From Lingula anatina (Eukaryota > Brachiopoda > Lingulata > Lingulida > Lingulidae): a DNA stretch of 64,000 bases. Where the stretch lies: assembly GCF_001039355.2 (NCBI RefSeq), contig NW_019774748.1:80454-144453 (forward strand), written 5' to 3'. The notes beneath the pieces are model-generated. The model saw only the letters and a program-made list of their open reading frames with translations, did no database searches and was not told where the DNA came from. Shown piece after piece: positions 11,501 through 26,500 of this stretch; the first letter of the stretch is position 1, and each line of letters opens with the position of its first letter. The position numbers and the translations under genes are program-made.

Positions 11501-14500
11501 TTGTTAGAGAGGTTAAGCCTTCTACTACAAGTGAATATCCCTCCTGACCCCAAAAAGCCAGCATTACTGAGGAATCTTTCTCTTGTACCTGAGACCAGCT
11601 CTCCTCAGAGTGAGTTGAGAACATTGCTTATAACAACTGTAATCTTTTTAGAGATGTCTAACAGCAATAAAAGAAAGATGTCATGGTGAAAGATATCATT
11701 TGGTGATCTGAAAACTATATTTAATAAATAAATAATGCGGTCATTATTGTAAGGATTGGATTTATAAGTACACACATACTTGAACACTTATTATTGGGTG
11801 AAAGAAAAAATTGAGTAAAAATTGATTGAATATTAGATCGTAAATTGGTTAATTACACATTTCACACTCTTAACAGTGGTAAATGCCATGATAAGATCAG
11901 ACACAGACATTGTCAAGACCAGCCCTCCCTATGGCAGGTCCCACTCTGCTCCTTCAGAAGTATTGGATGACAGTGTTATTGAGATTGTTAAGTTGCAAAG
12001 GTAAGCTTTATTAAAAATGATAGATATGTAAGCTTTGTTATTGAACTCTGCAAACTTTTCTTTCATTATCAAGACAGTGTGGCACAGCTTAAGGATCTTC
12101 CTCCCATTTATCCTGGAATTAACATCGATTTTCATCAAAAATTCTACATCCAACCAAAAGAATTGTGCCATCAGAAATTACTTTTGGTTGTCCTCTCTGC
12201 AGAAGCCTCTTTATTTCCTTTTTGATAGTTTAGGACAGTTTGCCAAAATTTAAGTTAACATACAAAATTTCGAGTAAAATTTTGTTCATTCTCTTGTTCA
12301 GGAAGAGGCATGCTCACAAGAAAACTGCCAGCATTCTACAGGACTTAGTAGAGGATGACAGCAAGGATAAACCACCTTATGTTGTGTTAATTGACCTTCT
12401 CTTTTCCTTCATGGGTAGCAATCCTGAACAGGCTGTAAGTTAATTTGCTTGTGTTGCTTTGTACTAAAGATAATTCAAATTCTCGAATAGCATGAATATT
12501 AATCAGTTTTTGAAAACATGTCTAGGAAATTTGTATTTGTTCTTTTAGAGTTTAAATTTTTAATGTTGCACCATTGTACCTTCACATCTTGAGCTTAACA
12601 AATATCTAATGTGCTTTTGAATAGGTTTCTTGTGAAAGCTTCTTAGCAGCAGCCAAGGTGAGGTGGAAGAGAGGTCAGACACGCAGGCAAGCTTTAGTTC
12701 ACATGAGGGAGTTGCTGACTGCAGCTTCCAGAGTAGGGGGTGCTACACATTTGGTGGCTGCTGTGACTTCTGTCTTGCAACATGGACCCAGGTTAGAGTT
12801 TGATAACCAAATCTCAAACATTGTTCTTGCAATTTTCAACTATGTTTATTAATTCAAATGTCACATTTTATTTGAAATTAAAAGGTGGTTTCTCTCTATC
12901 AGGATATCTGAACTGACATGTGGAGGCATGGTGAATCAAGTACGTGATGCCTTTGCAGAGACTATGACAGCTGTGGTTCAGCTGGCAGCCAGATATCCCA
13001 TTGCATGCTGTAACAGCATTGGACTACTCTGTATCATTCCATATACAAGGTGAGGCTTAATATCTAGTCACATTTCAGCTCCTTTCAAAGTAAAACAGAT
13101 CTGCTTTTGATAATGAAAGAAGAAATAAATAAAGTTGTATTTTGGGAACCTACTGTAACATTTAAAAATAACAGCATTCATCATATTACTTTTGTTTATC
13201 CGTCTAGGGCTGAGGAGAAGTGTTTGGTGCGCTGTGGTTTGGTTCATCTTTTAGATAAGTTGTGTAGTCTAAGTAACTGCCGTGGTGACACCTCCAGCAC
13301 AGACAGTCAGTCCACCAGACAGAAGGTGTCTGCCATGGCCTGGGCAGGGTTCCAAGTGCTGGCTAATAGATGTGTCATGTGGGAGCAGGAAGAAGGTAAG
13401 AAGGAAGGAGACTATTCGTAGACTTCTGACTTTTTTTGGTGGTGTTGGTGTTTACGGCATTAATGGTATTTTTCCGAGTATCCAACTTATTGGGAGCCAA
13501 AAAGTCTCAACCCTGCTTCTGGTGGAAGAGAAGTATTATTTTGAAATGGATGTGTGTGAGTAAGCTGGGGTAGGGGTATTCCTATCTATATACATCTGTC
13601 TGCAAGGCAATGAACTGAAATAAATATTGCTTGTTTATTTTGAGGATGTATCATTTCAGGCATGTATCCTGATGAACTAGAGCATTCAGGGCTGGCAAGG
13701 CAGGTATCTGTGCTGCTCACTAACCACCTGGCTAGAGCCACAGAGGGCAGTGGAAATGAAGCAGCAGGGAATGAGGCTCTGCAAGAGGTTCTTAGTCTCT
13801 TAAACAATCTGTCCAGGTAACTTTCGAGGGATTTATAGAGAATTTGATACTTAATTTACATCTATCATGTTCCTCGTTTCATTTTGAATCAATACAGAAG
13901 CATGCTTAAAGATGTTTTAGATAGGAATAGGATGTACGAAATTCATCACTCAAATTATTGTGTTGTATTGCATTGTTGTTATCAAATATTACAGAAGCAG
14001 AATGGGCAGGGCCATCCTCAGTCAGCCAGCTTGTGTGTCCAAACTGCTGTCTTTATTACTGGATCAAAGGTAAAGAACATATGAAATATCTAGCTACATG
14101 TAATACTGTGGTCTTGATCTCACTGTTGAGTAATTTACTCTTTACAGAATAAGGATCTTTTTGCAAGAAATCTGAGAAATTGTGTGTAAGTGCCAGTCAA
14201 ATATATTTCTTATTTGTGGTTTTGCTACTTTTTCTTTTATTACTAGAATAGTACTTTGGCAAAGTTTTGTTGTATAATTAGATGAAATACTTTTTTCAGA
14301 CCATCTCCCAAACTGGTTCTAATCATCCTGCAGCTGTGCAGAGTGGCCCTCCCCTTGATGAGTGCAGATGACTGTGAAAATGTAGAACTCTCCACTTGGG
14401 GAAGAAACCTGCCTGCAGCTTTAGTTGATGATGATGATGCTTCATCTATCAAAATAACCAGTTTATTATTAGCCAAACTTGGAGATTTTATTGTACCAGG

Positions 14501-17500
14501 TAAAATGATGAATTTCTTACAAGTGACAGCAATTTGTTACAAGTGACAGCAAACTCCTGTCCTGTTTAAATATGAAATAAAATATGGCATGGCATTTTCC
14601 TTTCAACAAGTAAATGCCTAAATGTAGTTACATTTGATTTTGGTTTTGGTTGGTTCACTCGTGGTTGATTGTAAACCTTTTTTGTGTCTAGGAGGTAATG
14701 TGACCACATTCAGCCACCAGCCCTCTCTGGATGGCTCTGGAGCAAGAGGTGCATCTGGCCATGACAGGGACAAGAGAGATGATGCTGACATGCAGGATGG
14801 AAGACTGTCCGTATTTGTGCACAAAAGAGATGATCAGTCTTCTCATGAGGTCATTCAGCCACTACTTAGGTATTGGAAAACAGTAATATATGTATACATC
14901 GAATAAAACTCATCATCAATTCTCTTGATTCAGTTTGTTTGATTTGTAACAAAAAAAGAGTGCACCATTACTTATTCTTGTCAGATGTGAAAATAGTGCA
15001 TTGCCTAATAAGACATTGGAAGTAATATTGTCATACTTTTCCTTACTTCTTTCTTTCTTTTTTTCTTTCGTAATAAATATAATTTATTTCTTTTTGTTGT
15101 AGCTCTGATAGTAGACCTTTCCGACTTGGAGGTGGTGCCAATATGGAAAGAGTTGTCAAGATGGACAGAGAAATGTCAAGGGTAGGTGACATAGCCAAGT
15201 GCAAATATATATATATATATATATGAGAAAGATATAACCCTGTAACCAGAGTCCTTTTAAATGTGGCAGGTAAAGGAACTAGATAGCGTACAAGATTTCT
15301 CTGATATACAAGTGCATTAAAATGTGGCTTGTAAAAGAACTAGATACCATACAAGATTTTGTACAAATTTAATGATTTTGATATTTCTCCAGACTGGTAA
15401 AGCTGAGATCACAACAGAGGAGGCCAGTTCAGCCCTGAGGAAGGCTGCTAAATGGGCTCAGATGGGTCTGATAGTCAGCACAGGACCTCCTGTGGACAGC
15501 CAAGCCCCAGAGACCGCTGCTGTGGACAAGAAAAAACAGGCTTTTGAAGTCACTTGTAAAGAAAAGAATTCAGAATTAGCCAGGTTTGTTAAGATTGGCT
15601 GAACTCATATTTGATATAAGAACAGAACTTAACACACTCTATTTAGAACCCTGTCAAAGTGCATTTGGTAAATGTCACAACTGTATGTTTAAATCCTGTC
15701 ATTCTCAAAAAATTAGGGAAATATCAATACTTTTTGAAAGAACTTTTATGAATAAGAAAGTTTTGTTTCTCTCAACAACTCTGTTGGTCAGATTTGCAAA
15801 AAGATCATTGGCTGTCATTGAATATTTTGACTTGTTTGCAGAACTGATCCAGTGAGGCCATTCATCAGTGGACAAGTTGCCAACAGTATGGCAGCAGAAG
15901 TGATAGCTCTGTTACACTGTCTTCTCACAGCCCCAGAGACTCACACTGCTCAAGTTTGGGCAACAGCTGTCAGAAAGGCAAGATGTTCTAAATTTGATAC
16001 TAATTCTGTACTGTCTCTTGATTTTGTATACCCCCTGTGATAAATACAGCTCAAGTCTGGACAAGAGTCAACAGAATGGATAGATATTGTCAAGGAATAA
16101 TGGTTTGATGGTACTCCTTACAAATTACAGTTATTTACATGTTTCCTCTTATACAGGAGCTAAAGGTGTCCTTTTTATCTACATTGGATTTCATAGCTTA
16201 ATAATATTTACCAAATGATATAAATAAAAGTTATTTTATTTGCTGAAGTTTAGTTTTGTTGGTAATCATTACCAATTTTTTTAACTCTCTAGGTGCTGAC
16301 CAATGCCTTGGAATACCTGCCCAGCCTGATCAACTCTGTGGAGAACATAGGCTCTCCCAGGTTTAACCAGCATGAGATCATGGACATGGCCAAACAGGCC
16401 AATGCAGCTCTGGCAGCACTCGGAGGGTTCACAGAGACCATTAAGCCAGGATGTGAAGTAGAGGTACATATGATGTATGATCTCACCATTAATAAGTTAA
16501 AGTATAATAGGGTATTCTTTTCCCATAAACATGAACATTTGTGTTAAGAATTTTTTCATTTTAATTTTTTTTACAGTATCTCTGTGGCACCACCAATAGA
16601 TATTTTAGAAGCAGCATATGTATTTCAGATTACTGGAGCAGGAATAGAGCACTGTACAGGGACAGTATTGAGTGTGTCAGAGGAGACCGGCCTGGCAGCT
16701 GTGACTATGGCTCCCCTTCCATCTGAGGACTCCGACAACCCAGCAAGATATGGGGACACAGTTTCTGTACCTGTTCGAAGATTAAAGCCACCTAGAAATG
16801 AGGTTTGGGGTCACTGTTTGAAATACTTTTTTTAAACAAGCCATTTTGAATTTAACAATCTATCCAAATGTATTTCATAAAGATTGGACTTTTAAAAGTA
16901 AGTGTATAAGTAGCAATTTAAGACTGAAATAATCTTCATTTCTTTCTAGACCCTAGATAATTTTCTAGTTGTTTATATGTATGTATATATTTCAACAACC
17001 TTTTTTACAGAGGTGCACAATATAGTGTCTTGTAATATATTTAGTCTTCATATAATGCAGTGGTTAAATCATCCAAGGTATTGCATTATTCTGTCTCTCT
17101 CTCTCTCTCTCCAGCCACTCCCATTACACCAGCTGTCTATGACTGATGCCATAGTGGCTGCTGTGCAGTGCTTGCTGCTGCCCCAGAACACCTCCAGCTC
17201 CCCTCTCTCTCAGGCACTGCCAATGCATGGAGATGGCAACAGCCTGGCTAACCAGTCTTGTAGGGTTGTGGCAGAAATAAGAACACGGTAAGAGATGGAA
17301 AGAACCTGGCTAACCAGTCTTGTAGTGTTTTAGCAAAAAAAAAAAAAAAAAAAGAACAGGTTAAGGGAGAACAAGAACTATGTTTATCAGTTTTGAAGGG
17401 TTATAAGAATTCAGGACTAAGTAAGAGTAAGTAATTGAGATGCTTGCTAACTGGTGATTGAAAGCTTCTAGTGCCATTTTGACTTGACCAACTCTTTTGT

Positions 17501-20500
17501 GGGTTCACAGGTTAGCAGGTTTGCAAAACACCTCCTAGTTTTAGCATAAAGATACTCTTTACTGCCTAATATTTTTTTTTTTTTTTTGAAAAAGAAATTA
17601 TAGATATTAAAGTCAGATTATTATTGTTTGTCATTACAGAGCTTGTATGGTGTTAGCCAACTATCTGAGGGACATCACATTCACTAGCTCTTTCATCCAG
17701 CACTCCAGTGCTGCCATAGATATCCTGAAGTCCCTGTCTAAGGACTGTGGCAGTGGTGACAGGAAACAGGTCATTGAGAGTCAGTGTGACAGGCTCAGAA
17801 TGCTCTATAGAGACTGTGCAAAGCCACCACTACCTCCTAACAAGGCAGAGGTTAAAAATGTAAGAATGGTCAAATTTTAAATGGTACATGCATGTAGAAA
17901 AGCATGTCATAGTTAATTGCTGCCATTTTGGTCATCTAATTTTAGAAGCTCTTATGCAGTGTTCTTTTATTGTGTCTGGTCCATTTGAAAGCTTTCATAT
18001 ATGCGAATGTGCATATTGTGGAGACGTGATAAAAAAGACTGTCTGTTATTTCAGAACAAGGAGATCACATGGGACACATCCAGGTCGTTCCCAACAGTGA
18101 GGTCCTGTATGTTCACTCAAGGCCAGACCACCGTTAACTTCCTGGGAGACCCAAGTGCTGGCAGTGGGCTGCCTAGAGGAGTCTTTATTTATGCCAACCA
18201 ACCAGTGCCGTATCTGGTAAGTCCAAGACACTTAATGGATTCCCAAATATGTTTAATATTTACACTGTGACATTTGTTATTTGTGGACATCTCTTGGCAG
18301 TTTTACACACAGGTCTGTTCTCTATTGGACTTAACTAATATGAAAGACATTGTTGTGCCCCTGTTACCCCCTGTATAACCCACTTGCTGTATTTCTAGGC
18401 ACCTTCTTTCTATTGGGAAATAGAGATATGCTGTGTAGGTGATCCACAAGAAGAGAGTGGGCCAACTATTTCTTTTGGGTTTGCTCCAGCTGCTGAGAAG
18501 AAAGATGGGGCTTGGACTAATCCTGTTGGCACCTGCCTATTTCACAAGTAAGTATTTGTAATTTGAATTAGTGTATTAGGAAACATGCTTCTGGTTTGGT
18601 TTTGTAATGTGTAATCTGTAATGTGGGTATCTGTTGATGAGTTTGGCTAGAATTTGTCCTTTCATGTCTTGCTAAGATAAAATGTTTCACATTCACCAGA
18701 GAACTTAATCAGAATCCTTACTTCTTGATGTCTTAAATTGCAGCAATGGAAGAGCAGTGCATTACAATGGCTCTAGCTTGCTACAGTGGAAAAGTGTACG
18801 CCTGGATGTAACATTGAATGCGGCAGATGTGGCAGGCTGTGGCTGGGAGAGGACAGAAGAGTCAGCACCATTACCAGGGCAACAGGTCAAGGGTCAAGTA
18901 TTCTTTACTTTTAATGGAAGACGTCTGCCTGCCACAATGGATGATGTCTCGAGTGGAATGTGGCCTGTTGTACACATACAAAAACGGGTAAGAACATTGA
19001 AGTCTTTGCACTGTAGATGAGAAAATCATTGATATATGCAGATGAAAAAGGTAACTTTTCAACACTTACAGTTTTGTACATTATGATCCAATTTTAGTTA
19101 CATGAAGAAACCAAAAGAATTTGTCCAGTCTTGAAATGTACATGGACATTTTGGGGAATAACTGTCATGCTCTACTTATTCAGAACACCAAGATTAAAGC
19201 CAACTTTGGAGCAAAACCATTTGCTTATGCTGAGGGTCGAGAACACAGAGATGCTGCAGATGAGTGTTCTGACATTAGCCGTGAGATACAGGAGATGTTT
19301 GAGGTCCTTCCTTTCCATATAACATCAGATAGTGACAGCGAAACCCAGACCACTACAGGCACTGCCACTCCTGACTCCAGTGCAGAGGTGGGTTCTCCTC
19401 CAGGTCCTCCTTGTAGGCTTGGGGCAGCACCCAAGGCATCAAGAGGTAAGGATTAAGTTTTCTGGGGAATTAAAAAAATTATTGTAGTACCAATTGGTAT
19501 TATATTTGCATTTTTGATCACAAAGCAAATTCTCACAACTGAGTCTTGTTTATTCATTTATTTTTTTTTTTCTAGAATATAACACGGAGAGCTCTTTGAA
19601 CTTCAAGCTGTTGCCAAGCTATGATAACTTCACCTTTACCGGGCCTGACTCTAGGACCCAGCAGGCTAACCATGATGATGAGTCTGATATAGAGGACAGC
19701 CAGGATGACCAGTCTACAGAGGACCACTATGCCTTGCTGGTCAAAGCCTGGGAGCAGAAAGTGTTCCCTACCATCAGGAGAAGGTTTAGGAATGAGGCGG
19801 AGAGGAAAGATGGCTTAGAACAAATAAAAGGGGCTTTACAGCTTGGTAAGCTTAGCATTATAGCCACAGTCTCTTGATCTGTTGGTACGTGTAAAATTTT
19901 TACAATTTTATCTAGTAAAAATTGTGCATTTTACATTTAATGTAATGCATGGACCATATCACCTTTTGCCTTATGTGCATAGGAATGACGGACATAGCAA
20001 GACAGACAGTGGAGTTCCTCTATGAAGAGAATGGAGGTATGCCACGAGATCTACACTTGCCTACCATAGATGACATAAAGGAAGAGCTTGCCAAGTTCTC
20101 CATAGAAAGAGTTCATAGAGGCACAACTGTGGTGATAAAGAAACCTGAAGATGGTTTATCAGGACAGATATTACCCAAGTGGGCCATACGGGGTATGCTG
20201 AAGACACTGGGGCTAACTGGAGTGGTTCTGGATGTGGATCAGGTAATGACACAATTCTGTACTAAATTGGAGAGGTTCATTTGTATTCGTTGAGTTTTTC
20301 TGGCATAACTGGTTTATTGTACCACCAGCGTAGGCGCTGGCGGTACACATGGTTTTAGTCCCGACCCGTATGTTCCGCCNTGGACCTGAAGCCTTACGCT
20401 TGTTACACATTTCACTTACATTGGTATTACCTGTTGAGCATAATTAAAATTTGATGTTGAATTTGCAGTTAAGCATAATGTACTTTTGATTGACAGTAGC

Positions 20501-23500
20501 CTGTTTTGTGCATTGTTATTGTCTGCTTTTTGTCTGTACATTTGACAGCTTTGCTGCCTTGTCTACATTGAATTTCACAGCTTAATAATATTTACCAAAT
20601 GATATAAATAAAAGTTATTTTATTTGCTGAAGTTGCGTTGGTAATCATTACCAATTTTTTTAACTCTCTAGGTGCTGACCAATGCCTTGGAATACCTGCC
20701 CAGCCTGATCAACTCTGTGGAGAACATAGGCTCTCCCAGATTTAACCAGCATGAGATCATGGACATGGCCAAACAGGCCAATGCAGCTCTGGCAGCACTG
20801 GGAGGGTTCACAGAGACCATTAAGCCAGGATGTGAAGTAGAGGTATATATGATGTATGATCTCACCATTAATAAGTTAAAGTATAATGGGGTATCCTTTT
20901 CCCATAAACATGAACATTTGTGTTATGAATTTTTTCATTTTAATTTTTTACAGTATCTCTGTGGCACCACCAATAGATATTTTAGAAGCAGCATATGTAT
21001 TTCAGATTACTGGAGCAGGTATAGAGCACTGTACAGGGACAGTATTGAGTGTGTCGGAGGAGACTGGCCTTGCAGCTGTAACTATGTCACCTCTCCCAAC
21101 TGAGGACTCTGACAACCCAGCCAGATATGGGGACACAGTTTCTGTACCTGTTCGAAGATTGAAGCCACCTAGAAATGAGGTTTGGGATTACTATTTTAAA
21201 TACTGTTTTGAACAAGCCATTTCGAATTTAATTTTCTATCTATTTGCCAGTTATTTATTTCTTTCAAAAGTGTGCAATATACTTGTTATATATTTAGTCA
21301 TTATATAATGCAGTAGTTAAATCGTCCAAGGTATTGCAGTTTAAAAAGGTCAATATTCTGTCTCTCTCTCTCCAGCCACTCCCATTACACCAGCTGTCTA
21401 TGACTGATGCCATAGTGGCTGCTGTGCAGTGCTTGCTGCTGCCCCAGAACACCTCCAGCTCTCCTCTCTCTCAGGCACTGCCAATGCATGGCGATGGCAA
21501 CAGTCTGGCTAACCAGTCTTGTAGGGTTGTGGCAGAAATAAGAACACGGTAAGAGATGGAAAGAACAATCGACAAAAATAGTGAGAGCATTGGTTTTAAT
21601 ACACCGTAGACGAGAAATGTTTGACAATTGAATTGACGAAAATAGATGCTGAATTTATGAAAGGATCGTTTAAACTTGAAACTGAATCGATGGGAAGGCA
21701 GTGAATCAACAAAACATGACTGAATTGACGACATGAATTTTTGCCCTTTTGGCCGCCCATAATGCTGGCTTACTGGTGATTGAAAGCTTCTAGTGCCATT
21801 TTGACTCGACCAACTCTTTTGTGGGTTCACAGGTTAGCAGGTTTGCTAAAGTCCTCCAGTGTTTTAGCATTAAGATACTCTTCATTGTCTAATATTTTTA
21901 TTGAAAAAGAAATTATAGATATTAAAGCCGGATTCTTATTGTTTGTCATTACAGAGCTTGTATGGTGTTAGCCAACTATCTGAGGGACATCACATTCACT
22001 AGCTCTTTCATCCAGCACTCCAGTGCTGCCATAGATATCCTGAAGTCCCTGTCTAAGGACTGCGGCAGTGGTGACAGGAGACAGGTCATTGAGAGTCAGT
22101 GTGACAGGCTCAGAATGCTCTATAGAGACTGTGCAAAGCCACCACTGCCTCCTAACAAGGCTGAGGTTAAAAATGTAAGAATGGTCAATATATTTAATGG
22201 TATATTCATGTAGAAAGAAGTAGCTTGTTTTTCATAGTTAATTGTTGCCATTTTCTCATCTAACTTGAACAGCTTGTTTGTGTTTGTTCCACTGCAACAT
22301 TTGACATGCAGAAACTTTATATTTTTCGACTTTGAGACAAAAGAACTAAGCCTTCCTTTATTGTGTCTGTTCCATTTGTAAGTTGCAAATTTACATATTG
22401 TGGAGTAGTAATAAAAGCGGGCTGTCTGTTATTTCAGAACAAGGAGATAACATGGGACACATCCAGGTCGTTCCCAACAGTGAGGTCTTGTATGTTTACT
22501 CAAGGCCAGACCACTGTTAACTTCCTGGGAGACCCAAGTGCTGGTAGTGGACTGCCTAGAGGAGTCTTTATTTATGCCAATCAACCAGTGCCATATCTGG
22601 TAAGTCCTAGACCCTTAATGGATTCCCAGTAATATTTGATATTCACACTCTGACATTTGTTTTTCAAGGACATCTCTTGGCAGTGTTGCACATAGGTTCA
22701 TTCTCTTTTGGATTTAACAAAAATGAATGACATTGTTGTGATCCTGTTACCCCTGTATAACCCACTTGTATTTCCAGGCACCTTCCTTCTACTGGGAAAT
22801 AGAGATATGCTGTGTAGGTGATCCACAAGAAGAGAGTGGGCCAACTATTTCATTTGGGTTTGCTCCAGCTGCTGAGAAGAAAGATGGGGCTTGGACTAAT
22901 CCCGTTGGCACCTGCCTCTTTCACAAGTAAGATATTTTTATTTGAATCAGTGTATTAGGAAAAATGCTTCTGATTTGGTTTTGTTGATGCTCAGTAACAT
23001 GGGGGTGTCTGTTGATGAGCTTGGTTTGATACTGTCCCTCCATGTTGCAAAGATAAATTTGTTTTACATTATTTGAATTCCAGCAATGGAAGAGCAGTGC
23101 ATTACAATGGCTCTAGCTTGCTACAGTGGAAAAGTGTACGCCTGGATGTAACATTGAATGCAGCAGATGTGGCAGGCTGTGGCTGGGAGAGGACAGAGGA
23201 GACTGCACCATTACCAGGGCAACAGGTCAAAGGTCAAGTGTTCTTTACTTTCAATGGAAGACGTCTGCCTGCCACAATGGATGATGTCTCGAGTGGAATG
23301 TGGCCTGTTGTACACATACAAAAACGGGTAAGAACATTTAGGTCTTTGCACTGTAGATGAGAAAATCATTGAAATATGCAGATGAAAAAGGTAACTTTTC
23401 AACACTTACAGTTTCGTACATTATGATCCAATTTTAGTTACATGAAGAAACCAAAATAATTTGTCCAGTCTTGAAATGTACATGGACATTTTGGGGAATA

Positions 23501-26500
23501 ACTGTCATGCTCCATTTATTCAGAACACCAAGATTAAAGCCAATTTTGGAGCAAAACCATTTGCTTATGCTGAGGGTCGAGAACACAGAGATGCTGCAGA
23601 TGAATGTTCTGACATTAGCCATGAGATACAAGAGATGTTTGAAGTCCTTCCTTTCCATATAACATCAGATAGTGATAGTGAAACCCAAACCACTACAGGC
23701 ACTGCCACTCCTGACTCCAGTGCAGAGGTGGGCTCTCCTCCAGGTCCTCCTTGTAGGCTTGGGGCAGCACCCAAGGCATCGAGAGGTAAGGATTAAGTTT
23801 TCTGATGAATCTGTAAAAAATTATAGTACCAACTGGTATTTACATTTTTGATCACAAAACAATTTCTCACAACTGAGTTTTTTTTTTCTAGAATACAATA
23901 CAGAGAGCTCTTTGAACTTCAAGCTGTTGCCAAGCTATGACAACTTTACCTTTACTGGTCCTGACTCCAGGACCCAGCAGGCTAACCATGATGATGAGTC
24001 TGACATAGAGGACAGCCAGGATGACCAGTCCACAGAGGACCACTATGCCTTGCTGGTCAAAGCCTGGGAGCAGAAAGTGTTCCCTACCATCAGGAGAAGG
24101 TTTAGGAATGAGGCGGAGAGGAAAGATGGCTTAGAACAAATAAAAGGGGCTTTACAGCTTGGTAAGCTTAGCATTATAGCCACAGTCTCTTGATCTGTTG
24201 GTAGGTGTAAAATTTTTACAATTTTATCTAGTAAAAATTGTGCATTTTACATTTAATGTAATGCATGGACCATATCACCTTTTGCCTTATGTTCATAGGA
24301 ATGACGGACATAGCAAGACAGACAGTGGAGTTCCTCTATGAAGAGAATGGAGGTATGCCACGAGATCTTCACTTGCCCACCATAGATGACATAAAGGAAG
24401 AGCTTGCCAAGTTCTCCATAGAAAGAGTTCATAGAGGCACAACTGTGGTGATAAAGAAACCTGAAGATGGTTTATCAGGACAGATATTACCTAAGTGGGC
24501 CATACGGGGGATGCTGAAGACACTGGGGTTAACTGGAGTGGTTTTGGATGTGGATCAGGTAATGACTTACATTTCTGTACTATCTAAAGGGTAGATTTAT
24601 GTTCACTGAGTTTTTCTGGCATAACTGGTTTATTGTAAATCAGAGAGCTGCATGATAGGGAAACGTTTATAGCACATCGTCTTAAAAGACAAACATATGA
24701 AAAAATTTATACAACAAGGCAGTTGCGTATTTGATCCAAATACATTATTCTTTAATTCTGTAAAGATACAGAATATTAAAAAAGAAGAAAACAGATTGTT
24801 TTCAACATCAGAATAATTAATGAATGCTTATAGTTAAGTCGGTGGTTATAGTATAGAGAACTTTAATTGACCTGGTTTACTGAAGATGAGCACAATCTCT
24901 TTCTGGTTCAGCCCAATGAGTTGGTGCAAGTGGAGACATATTTGAGGAGTGAGGGTGTCCTGGTCAGGTTCTGGTACCCTCTGTCCATACTGGAGAGACC
25001 TCCACAGGGGTTTAGGAAGACCAGCATTGTGGGACAACAACCTCTGGATACGTCTAATATACTCATACACAGGTAGATTGTTAAACATTGACATCATTCA
25101 CAAGTATATAACATTCAAGGTACAGCATATAACATGTTCAGATACAACACACATCATGCTCATACAAAAGTACAGCTTAATTACAGTGTTGTTTACTTAT
25201 ATGTAGAAAAAATAACTGAAATATTGAAACATGGTTGAGTTTTGGGAGAATATGTGTTACTCTGATAATCAGTGAAAATCAAATAATTATCACTCTCTGA
25301 AAAGAGTAACTAACTTTTTTGACAACAGTAACCAAATGTTATGTTGAATGCTGATTTTTGTTAAAGCAAGGTATTCAACTTGATGTTACAGAGAACTCTT
25401 GAGAGTGGAAGCTCAGCTCACCAGAGCATACTGCCGTGCTGCACTACTGGAACTGATAAACCAGTGTAACAGCACGGCCATGGAGGCACTGTCCTGCACT
25501 ACCAGTCTATCAGGCATGGCAGCCAGTGCAGCTGTGTTACAGGAACTGGATGTGGAGAACCTACAGCTGTTGTCTAATGAACTGCTCTCACCCCCTCAGG
25601 CACATGGCTGTATTGTGGCCACCTCCCTGCTGACCTCCACCTCCCCTAGGCAGTGCCTGTCAGCTAACACATGTGCTCTATCTGATATATTCTACCATAA
25701 TCCAACCAAGCTGAAGGAAGAACTGAAGATTGCCATATCCAGAGCAGCAAGCCAAGGGGAAGACTACCTGATAGAATTGACTAATCAGTTGTGTGTTTGT
25801 TTACAGGTAAGGTCAGACACAAACATATCAGTTAACCTACTTACCAATTTTGTCTGGCCTAACAATAACTTAAAACTTCGTNGCCTCTCTGATCCTCTAG
25901 TTTCAAATTGTAAATCAGAGCTGCATGAGAGGGAAACGTTTATAGATTATTGTCTTAAACGACGAACATATGAAAATAATTATACAACAAGGTAACTTGT
26001 GTATTTGATTCAAGTACATTATTCTTTAAAGCTTTTGAGACAAAGAAAATTAGAAAAGAAGAAAACAGATTGTTTTCAACATCAGAATAATAAGTGAATG
26101 CTTATAGTTAAGTCAGTGGTTATAATATAGATAATGTTAATTGAACTGGTTTACTGAAGATGAGCACTATTTCTTTCTGGTTCAGCCCAATGAATTGGTG
26201 CAAGTGGAGACCTATTTAAGGAGTGAGGGTGTCCTGGTCAGGTTCTGGTACCCTCTGTCCATACTGGAGAGACCTCCACAGGGGTTTAGGAAGACCAGCA
26301 TTGTGGGACAACAACCTCTGGATACATCTAATATACTCATACACAGGTACATTGTAAAACATAAACATCATTCACAAGTATATAACATTCAAAGTAAAGT
26401 ATTTAGCATGCTCAGATACAACACACATCATGCTCACACAAAAATAGAGCTTAATTACGGTGTTGTTTACCTCAAATATGTAGGAAAAAATGACTGAAAC

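Noticed and set aside
16560-16628. Acceptor TTTTTACAG at about 16576 for exon 39
   Set aside because: It gives the wrong frame after exon 38; the acceptor TATTTCAG ending at 16628 keeps phase in both copies.
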